Assembly (NCBI GenBank): GCA_017652345.1
Contig: JAGCBE010000035.1
Coordinates: forward strand, 1-12,398
Origin: Methanobrevibacter sp.
Lineage (GTDB): Archaea > Methanobacteriota > Methanobacteria > Methanobacteriales > Methanobacteriaceae
Direction: 5' to 3'
DNA length: 12,398 nt
Part shown: in pieces, positions 7,704 through 12,398 of the stretch
Layout: every line of letters starts with the position of its first letter
Position numbering within the stretch: the first letter of the stretch is position 1
The notes under the pieces: generated by a model
The model's database searches: none
Told to the model about the DNA's origin: nothing
What the model saw: the letters and a program-made list of their open reading frames with translations, nothing else
Translations under genes and position numbers: made by a program

Positions 7704-8309
7704 TTAAAATGCTACTGTTGAAAAATTAATTACTGCACTACCTGTAAATGTTCCCATTGGAATCAATCCAAATCCAGTAACTGGTACTGTTATAGGTGGA
7801 ATCGTACTAATTGCTGTCGCTAAAAAGTCACTTTCAATTGATACAAATGTATCTGGTGTCATTGCCGCACCAATTGCTCTTGCAGTTTCAATTAATTCTG
7901 TACCACAAAGTCCAAATGTTGCTGTTGGTATTGTAACCATACAATTTATTTGCAATACTGGATTAGCTCTTAGGTTTGTAAAGTTATCGGCAAACTTTTT
8001 TCCAAATAAATTAAACAAATTAACAAAACATCTTGTACCATCACCACACCACATGGCTCTTTTGACTTCAGAATAATAGAATCTTTGATAAGTTGGAATG
8101 AAATATCCTATTGGTCCTGAAATTGGTGTTGGTATTGGAGGTGTACCTGGAACTACTGTTGTACCTACTATGTTTTGATTTGGAACTGATAGTTTAGTTT
8201 CCAATTCTTTCATATAATAGTTCATAGCTTCAAGTGTAGCTCGCACATACCAATCATTAGCCTTGGATCTTTGGTTCAATAATGGTTTTAAGTGTGTTTT
8301 TAAACTCAT
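7704..8309 (-). CDS. Hypothetical protein with proline-rich linker, probably structural
   Basis: A 201-residue protein whose ATG at 8309 overlaps the terminase stop by one base (TAATG), with GGAGAAG just upstream, so it is co-translated with the terminase nuclease. I do not recognise it. Residues 1-40 look helical (KTHLKPLLNQRSKANDWYVRATL). Residues about 50-67 form a Pro/Gly/Thr linker (VPGTPPIPTPISGPIG). A Tyr/Phe/Cys-containing middle follows (YQRFYYSEVKRAMWCGDGTR). The C-terminal third is hydrophobic and rich in Thr, Ile, Pro and Gly (STIPPITVPVTGFGLIPMG) but is not a clear transmembrane helix. Position between terminase and a baseplate assembly gene suggests a small virion, head-completion or tail-completion protein. 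That is context only. Confidence 0.6.
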   Translation of the reverse strand: MSLKTHLKPLLNQRSKANDWYVRATLEAMNYYMKELETKLSVPNQNIVGTTVVPGTPPIPTPISGPIGYFIPTYQRFYYSEVKRAMWCGDGTRCFVNLFNLFGKKFADNFTNLRANPVLQINCMVTIPTATFGLCGTELIETARAIGAAMTPDTFVSIESDFLATAISTIPPITVPVTGFGLIPMGTFTGSAVINFSTVAF

Positions 8310-9067
8310 TAGTTGAAACTTCTCCAGAAATCACTGTTATCACTTGATTCATCAAACATACAAGGTGGTGGTGCATATTCGTCTTGTACAGACTGTGTAA
8401 CCATTTTAGCACCTTCCAAGTCAATTTGTGGTTGATTTAAGCAATATACAGCCCAATACAATGAAGATACCAAGTCATCATGTGAACCTTTAGCACCTCT
8501 AAAGTTATTTGGAGTAATTTCTTCAAATCTACCTAATTGAGTAATGGTTTCTTCATCGTGTAATTTCAATTTACCAAGTTCAAGTGCTTTCTTCAACATC
8601 ATACATGCATCAAGTTTACTCTGGCTAGTAGCTCTTGTACCAATACCTCTACGGTCGGTATTCAAAATGTTACCACAACCAATATTGTACCACAATTCAT
8701 CAGCAACTTGTCTACCACAGTCATTATTTTCAATGACCATGTAAGCTTCATTGTATCTACTACTCAATTTTGCTATTACTTGTGCAAATTCGTATGGCTT
8801 GATTTTATTGTTCTTATATACAGCAACTTCTTCAAACAAATCTTGATTTAAAATTTTAATTATTTGTACTGTACAGTAGTCATTACCAACACCTGTAGAA
8901 CTATCAACACCCATCACATACAATGCACCAGGAATTGGGTCTTCATAAATGCATAAATGATAATTGTCTTCTGTTCTTAATGGGTCAACTGGAATTAACT
9001 TCTTCAATACTTCACCATCAATCAAAGTTGCAGTAGAACCAATGAATGAACAATTGTAATGTACCAT
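8309..9067 (-). CDS. Large terminase nuclease domain preceded by C-terminal intein motif
   Basis: From ATG 9067 the frame gives 252 residues, but it is open back to 9181 and the codons before 9067 encode intein sequence, so the ATG is probably not the real start. After the intein end (HYN) comes CSFIGSTATLIDG, which matches the terminase signature ahead of the nuclease domain (FxGTSGTLISG in T4 gp17). The RNase H-like catalytic acids are all present: Asp55 in VMGVDSSTG, Glu113 in MVIENN, and Asp197/Asp198 in GSHDDLVSSL. This is the headful nuclease that cuts concatemers during packaging. The ATPase half (Walker A/B), which should precede it in a normal terminase of about 550-610 residues, is not in the window. 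Downstream stop overlaps the next start by one base. Confidence 0.88.
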   Translation of the reverse strand: MVHYNCSFIGSTATLIDGEVLKKLIPVDPLRTEDNYHLCIYEDPIPGALYVMGVDSSTGVGNDYCTVQIIKILNQDLFEEVAVYKNNKIKPYEFAQVIAKLSSRYNEAYMVIENNDCGRQVADELWYNIGCGNILNTDRRGIGTRATSQSKLDACMMLKKALELGKLKLHDEETITQLGRFEEITPNNFRGAKGSHDDLVSSLYWAVYCLNQPQIDLEGAKMVTQSVQDEYAPPPCMFDESSDNSDFWRSFN

Positions 9068-9155
9068 ACCACCAGATATGTACTTATGTCCATCTTCAAC
9101 TTCAACAGGTGTGTATACTGTTTGTATTCCAATGTCTTCAATTTTTGTTATATTT

Positions 9156-9347
9156 TTATTTTGAATTAATTGTCCGAACTCTTAAATTTGATGCCATAAC
9201 AGCTTTGCCATTATCATCAAATTTATGGTCTTTAGAACACTTTATGTTCGTACCATCATCAAAAGTAATCTTATAACATTCGGCTTCCTTCTTATCAATC
9301 TTGTAAAAACCCCTGAAGCCATTAGGGGTTAAAATCTTCACATTCAT
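9156..9347 (-). CDS. N-terminal intein (Hint) fragment
   Basis: A 63-codon frame from ATG 9347 to TAA 9156. It carries intein blocks A (ILTPNGF) and B (IKCSKDHKF) and ends soon after block B. There is no ribosome site before the ATG (nearest purine run is about 30 bases away), so it is unlikely to be an independent gene. Its frame also opens only a few codons upstream, at a TAA at about 9365. The last seven sense codons after SNLRV (CGG ACA ATT AAT TCA AAA plus stop) look unlike intein; the adjacent +1 frame reads GQLIQNKN, which does. It is best seen as the middle segment of a single intein joined to its neighbours by +1 shifts, or as a broken intein. Confidence 0.7.
   Translation of the reverse strand: MNVKILTPNGFRGFYKIDKKEAECYKITFDDGTNIKCSKDHKFDDNGKAVMASNLRVRTINSK
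9173..9179 (-). other. Candidate +1 frameshift site GTT CGG A (intein)
   Basis: On the minus strand GTT (9179-9177) is followed by CGG (9176-9174) and A. The permitted overlap of the two frames is only about seven codons: the downstream frame opens after TAA at 9184-9182 and the upstream frame stops at 9156. Skipping the C gives GTT GGA CAA, restoring SNLRV|GQLI, which fits the common intein pattern L-x-V-G-x-x-I. Same layout as 6632-6638. Confidence 0.5.
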
Positions 9348-9348
9348 A

Positions 9349-9801
9349 TTAACACCATTCGTTTAAAGTTTGACCTTCATCTTCCCAATTGTGTGTTACA
9401 ACTTTCTTAACTTCGTTTCGTGTTTCGTTTGTAACAGGACCTTCAAAATACTTTACAGTTTCCAACCAAGGATTTGCTTCCGGTATTGTTGGTTCTTTTG
9501 GGTCTTCAACAATAGAATCGTCTTTCATCACAGTTTCAACAACTGGTGGTGCGACTTCTTTTACTTCTTCTCGGATTTCTCTGGTTTCTGGTTTGGTTTC
9601 TGTTGGTCTTTGGAAGACGATTGGTTCTTCTTTACTGGGGCTCTTCTCATTTTGTATTTCTCCTTCAACATTATCAACTTCACGAGTTTCCTCGTTGTCC
9701 TTATAGTTACCATACTTTTCATGATGGATATTCCAATAGTGCATTGCTATCTTTTTGGAGTTTATCCATTCACCACATATTTTACATTTCTTTTCAATCA
9801 T
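9349..9801 (-). CDS. Zinc-finger protein with acidic linker; possible N-extein
   Basis: A 150-residue protein with ATG 9801 behind a good ribosome site (GAGGTGAG, 9805-9812) and an exact late promoter element at 9825-9832. Residues 6-26 form a C2H2 finger: Cys6-x2-Cys9-x11-His21-x4-His26. Residues about 35-110 are a disordered, Glu/Lys/Pro/Thr-rich linker. The last 40 residues (from about NPWLETVKYF) look more ordered and end in TLNEWC before TAA. That final Cys sits exactly where Cys1 of the adjacent intein would be expected, so the ORF may be the N-extein of a precursor that also holds the intein and the terminase nuclease. TLNEW could match the Q-E-F/Y stretch that precedes C-x-F-x-G-S in terminases, but the alignment is off by one residue and there is no ATPase motif. 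Alternatively it is an independent small DNA-binding protein. Confidence 0.65.
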   Translation of the reverse strand: MIEKKCKICGEWINSKKIAMHYWNIHHEKYGNYKDNEETREVDNVEGEIQNEKSPSKEEPIVFQRPTETKPETREIREEVKEVAPPVVETVMKDDSIVEDPKEPTIPEANPWLETVKYFEGPVTNETRNEVKKVVTHNWEDEGQTLNEWC

Positions 9802-9824
9802 ATGCTCACCTCACATTTATTTTT

Positions 9825-9832
9825 TATTTATA
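9825..9832 (-). promoter_or_regulatory. T4-type late promoter element TATAAATA
   Basis: Exact TATAAATA on the minus strand, in the gap between the fibre-like gene stop (9833) and the ribosome site (9805-9812) of the zinc-finger gene. This is the whole recognition element of T4-type late promoters, read by gp55-class sigma factors, one of which is encoded at 6110-6734. The expected leader would be short, with the ribosome site close to the 5' end. Confidence 0.6.
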
Positions 9833-11068
9833 TTAAGGATTTTCTTCATCTGGGTCATTACCATTAATGTCAAAAGTATCTTCTGTAACATATCGTGTTC
9901 TAATTGTAAATGTCATAGTTTGGTTTGCCCATTTTCTTAAAGACTGTTCATTCCATTCTTTAACACCAGTTTCTTCATTTATTGTGTAATATCCAAATCT
10001 ATAATTCATTCCACGAATACGCAAGAATTGTATATCAGAATAATCTGTAGCTTCTTCCATGTTAGGATTGTATAGGCCCATACAGATAGTTATGTCCCTG
10101 TGTTTATCCTTTGTGTCTGAGCCCGTATAATCTAATACATCGTATGTGTAATTGTCTGCTAGTGCTTCTGCCCTTGCCTTTGAAAGGCTGGCGTCTATTA
10201 CACTAAAGTCTTGGCGTTGTAATGAATAACCGGTAGAATCATAGTCACCATAGGTTCCAACTGAATTATAATAATAAACAGGCAATCTAAAGAAATAGTT
10301 ATTTTCAGAATTTATCGTATAACCGGCTTCTTCACCAAGTTTTGTAATATATAAATCTCTCAAAAGTCTATCACCATATTTTGCACCATTGTCTTTAGTG
10401 AATTTGAAATATATCTTTCTACTATATTTCAATGGTTCTCCGACTGAATCAAGCAATCCACAAAAATCTTGGTCTTCTACTGGTTCAATGTCAGCATATA
10501 CGATATGTAAATCGTATGTAAATATCAATCGTTCACCAGCATTCAATTCAATACCTTTATCAAGCTTGATTCTAGCAAACATTGGATTAACTTTATTTGC
10601 ACCAGAACCATATTGACCAAAAAGTCCTACTTCCCAAATTTTACATTGAGTTGGAACAGGATTTGAATTATGTGAAACTCTTAAAACATAATTTCCTTCA
10701 CTAATACATTTTGTACCGCAGAATGGTTCGCCGGTCTTTAATGTATTGGAAATCGTACCAACAGGTGTCTGTAAATCTGTATCAGTAAATTCTGTTTCAT
10801 TTTTACCAGTACCAATTTTACAGAATGATAATGCTCCATAATGTTCATTAAGATTACCTATCCACATTGCTGGTTCAGTAGGAACAGGTGTGTTAGATGT
10901 AAAATAACCTGTAGTATTTCCATTATAGCACATAAGATGGTCTAAACCAGTAGAAACAATCCTATTATGTTTTGGATTTTCAAGCCATTCAAATTCTTCT
11001 GTACCGTCTACCTTTATTTTGCCGAGACCAACAATATAACCTTCAAGTTTAATTGATTCGTTAATCAT
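9833..11068 (-). CDS. Putative fibre-like virion protein, copy 2
   Basis: A 411-residue protein starting at ATG 11068, which overlaps the upstream stop by one base (TAATG). It is paralogous to the neighbouring gene. Both carry a G-T-x-x-x-x-T-x-x-x-x-T-D-L segment (residues about 86-99 here), an E-V-G-x-F strand, an identical LNAGERL (175-181) followed by a hydrophobic strand, and near the C-terminus an R-I/N-I-R-G-M-x-Y-x-x-G-Y segment. The N-terminal part has a GLDHLMCYNG stretch and a W-I-G-N motif. This layout, with a short G-T-G motif followed by a strand-rich domain, is common in phage fibre, tail-tip or head-decoration proteins, but I cannot name the family. The C-terminal 20 residues are acidic (NGNDPDEENP). 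It is the last gene before the late promoter at 9825-9832. Confidence 0.55.
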   Translation of the reverse strand: MINESIKLEGYIVGLGKIKVDGTEEFEWLENPKHNRIVSTGLDHLMCYNGNTTGYFTSNTPVPTEPAMWIGNLNEHYGALSFCKIGTGKNETEFTDTDLQTPVGTISNTLKTGEPFCGTKCISEGNYVLRVSHNSNPVPTQCKIWEVGLFGQYGSGANKVNPMFARIKLDKGIELNAGERLIFTYDLHIVYADIEPVEDQDFCGLLDSVGEPLKYSRKIYFKFTKDNGAKYGDRLLRDLYITKLGEEAGYTINSENNYFFRLPVYYYNSVGTYGDYDSTGYSLQRQDFSVIDASLSKARAEALADNYTYDVLDYTGSDTKDKHRDITICMGLYNPNMEEATDYSDIQFLRIRGMNYRFGYYTINEETGVKEWNEQSLRKWANQTMTFTIRTRYVTEDTFDINGNDPDEENP

Positions 11069-12398
11069 TATGCCCCCGCTACATGTCTACCGACATGTTC
11101 TCTAAATGTACAACGGAATACTTGTCCTCTCTTCTTCTTGATAGGACATTGTACGAATGTATCAATATTACCTTCTTCTTGGAAATACCCAATCTTATAC
11201 AACATACCACGAATGTTTATCCAATAAATATTTCCTGTAAAGCGAGGATCTGGCAATGAATTTGTACAATAATTATCTGTTCTAGGAAAATATGTTGGCA
11301 TTACCCATTCTTGGTCACGATAGAAATTACCTCTTGTATATTCTTTAACCGTTGGGGTTGGTGTCATTCTACCAGTATAATGAACAGAAGTACCAGTATA
11401 ATTATCTGCTGGTGTAGGGTCTGTTGCATTATTTCTACATCTTCCACCTGTGCTTAAATATTGATTTGATTGTTGGTTATATTCATAAGCAAATATACTT
11501 CCATATCTCATTGATGTTCTTGTATTTATACTTGGAAAACCATATGTATCTAATGTATTATAATTATCTGAAGTATATAATGTCGGATTATATGCCAATC
11601 TAAAATCACACATTATATTATAAAAATTGCTAGTAGTATTCCATTTTACACTATAAATTTTTCCATTTTCACAACCGTAATTATCCCAATTAAAAGTTGC
11701 CCATACAGGTGAAGTATATTGTGAATACAAATAACTACTTGAATAACCTGTTGCTCTAGCTCTACCGATAGCATAGCCCCATTCTTCAGTAGGATATATA
11801 CAAGTAAAGTCACCTGGTAATTTATTCATAGTCCAAACATCTGAACTATTCAGATTTTCTTTACCATCGCACATCCAAACTCTAGCAATAGCTCCAATAG
11901 TATGTTCAATATTTTCTTCATCTTTAAACTTAATTGGTTCACCATTAGCATTAACTAAATGAATATCATTTACAGCTTGATGAGTTGACGCTCCTGCATA
12001 TTCTGTTAATGCATAAGTAACAACAAGTCTTTCACCGGCATTTAATGTAACCTTATGTTCGCCCAGATTAATTCTGCAGAACATATCACCAGGAATAAAT
12101 ACTTGAGACGGCCAAGAATTACCCCATGTAGAATTTATACCTACAAAAAAACCAACTTCTGTGATTTCAGTATTATCTTCAGTGACTTTAACACTATTAC
12201 TTGTAATTCTATGTGTACTATGAATATCTCCTGGAATCATAGAATCATGTGTTGTTCCACGAATTGCCAGATTTGTACTTGTTGGAATATAATGTGATTG
12301 AGAAAATGTTTCTTGGTCTGAATTAACATAGGGAGATACAAGGTCAGTCATATCATATAATGTCATAGTATTATTGGAATCTGTACCAAGTTTCATAA
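11068..12398 (-). CDS. Putative fibre-like virion protein, copy 1, start outside the window
   Basis: The frame runs from the right edge to TAA at 11070-11068. An ATG lies at 12396 (442 codons), but comparison with the paralogue at 9833-11068 suggests it is internal: here LGTD is at residues 3-6, whereas the matching IGTG is at 85-88 there, so roughly 80 N-terminal residues are missing and no ribosome site can be seen. Shared landmarks are T-D-L (17-19), EVGFF (80-84), LNAGERL (118-124) and the C-terminal NIRGMLYKIGYF. The middle is rich in Tyr, Asn, Thr and Ser, as in beta-rich fibre or receptor-binding proteins. The C-terminus is basic (REHVGRHVAGA), unlike the acidic end of the paralogue. 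The pair most likely arose by tandem duplication and diverged strongly. Exact role not recognised. Confidence 0.55.
   Translation of the reverse strand, partial: MKLGTDSNNTMTLYDMTDLVSPYVNSDQETFSQSHYIPTSTNLAIRGTTHDSMIPGDIHSTHRITSNSVKVTEDNTEITEVGFFVGINSTWGNSWPSQVFIPGDMFCRINLGEHKVTLNAGERLVVTYALTEYAGASTHQAVNDIHLVNANGEPIKFKDEENIEHTIGAIARVWMCDGKENLNSSDVWTMNKLPGDFTCIYPTEEWGYAIGRARATGYSSSYLYSQYTSPVWATFNWDNYGCENGKIYSVKWNTTSNFYNIMCDFRLAYNPTLYTSDNYNTLDTYGFPSINTRTSMRYGSIFAYEYNQQSNQYLSTGGRCRNNATDPTPADNYTGTSVHYTGRMTPTPTVKEYTRGNFYRDQEWVMPTYFPRTDNYCTNSLPDPRFTGNIYWINIRGMLYKIGYFQEEGNIDTFVQCPIKKKRGQVFRCTFREHVGRHVAGA

Larger units (their letters stand above)
9053..9354 (-). other. Very small intein (about 100 residues) split across frames
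   Basis: Reading leftward: TGT (9354-9352, likely Cys1), then in the +1 frame MNVKILTPNGF (block A), then DGTNIKCSKDHKF (block B, His41 of that frame), then SNLRV. After a further +1 shift come GQLIQNKNITKIEDIG, VYTPVEVEDGHKYIS (block F) and GGMVHYN (block G), ending at Asn 9055-9053 just before Cys+1 (9052-9050) of the terminase. The spacing Cys1 to ILT is close to that of known inteins. No homing-endonuclease domain is present. The penultimate residue is Tyr, with His one further back, where HN is usual. Block order and content make a Hint-fold intein very likely; whether it splices depends on the two frame changes. Confidence 0.82.

Noticed and set aside
9053..9354. Homing endonuclease inside the intein
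   Set aside because: The space between block B and block F is only about 30 residues and has no LAGLIDADG, HNH or GIY-YIG motif.
6110..9354. Explaining the frame changes simply as sequencing errors
   Set aside because: Not excluded, and kept as the main alternative. Not preferred because both clear sites share CGG-A, neither is a homopolymer, and all other long genes in the window are intact.
9370..9867. Long plus-strand open frames (up to about 165 codons) opposite the zinc-finger gene
   Set aside because: They are antisense to a gene with a good ribosome site and promoter, are extremely Phe/Ser/Trp-rich, and mirror the Glu/Lys-rich linker; no ribosome site of their own.
11523..11530. A second exact TATAAATA on the minus strand
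   Set aside because: It lies inside the coding sequence of the fibre-like gene with no gene start just downstream, so it is most likely a chance match in AT-rich DNA.
1..12398. Stop-codon recoding (TAG or TGA read as an amino acid), considered because no gene ends in TAG
   Set aside because: All main genes are intact with standard stops and no gene appears to be interrupted by TAG; absence of TAG ends is expected from AT bias. One gene ends in TGA (4817).

Overview
The window looks like part of the structural and late-expression region of a large, AT-rich, contractile-tailed (T4-like) bacteriophage. Supporting this are a baseplate hub protein followed by a gp5/VgrG-type spike, a gp26-like baseplate assembly protein with two CxxC pairs, the nuclease half of a large terminase, a gp55-like late sigma factor and an exact T4-type late promoter element (TATAAATA). 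Genes are tightly packed, often overlap at stop/start, mostly use GGAG-type ribosome sites, and end in TAA with one TGA. No tRNA, IS element or CRISPR array was seen.

Layout: positions 1-5581 are read rightward and hold a large unidentified virion-type protein (5' end outside the window), a protein with a PD-(D/E)XK-like motif, the baseplate hub and the spike. A 9-bp hairpin (5587-5610) separates them from a leftward block at 5616-12398. In transcription order (right to left) the leftward block holds two paralogous fibre-like proteins (the first cut by the window edge), a late promoter, a zinc-finger protein, an intein and the terminase nuclease domain, a proline-rich unknown, the gp26-like protein, the late sigma factor and a helical unknown.

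The most striking observation concerns reading frame. Two conserved genes are each broken by a +1 shift: the sigma factor, whose gp55-like N-terminus lies in one frame and body in another, and the terminase-associated intein, whose N- and C-terminal blocks lie in different frames. At both points the upstream frame contains CGG followed by A, and skipping the C of that CGG restores the expected protein (K|G in sigma, V|G in the intein). By eye, these are the only two in-frame CGG codons in the coding sequence of the window. This suggests that CGG is a hungry or unassigned codon in this system and serves as a +1 frameshift site. Two independent sequence errors remain the main alternative.

The terminase is also unusual. 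Only the RNase H-like nuclease domain is here, with no Walker ATPase upstream. It is preceded by a very small (about 100-residue) intein whose probable Cys1 is the last residue of an upstream zinc-finger ORF, suggesting either a split terminase or a zinc-finger/intein/nuclease precursor.
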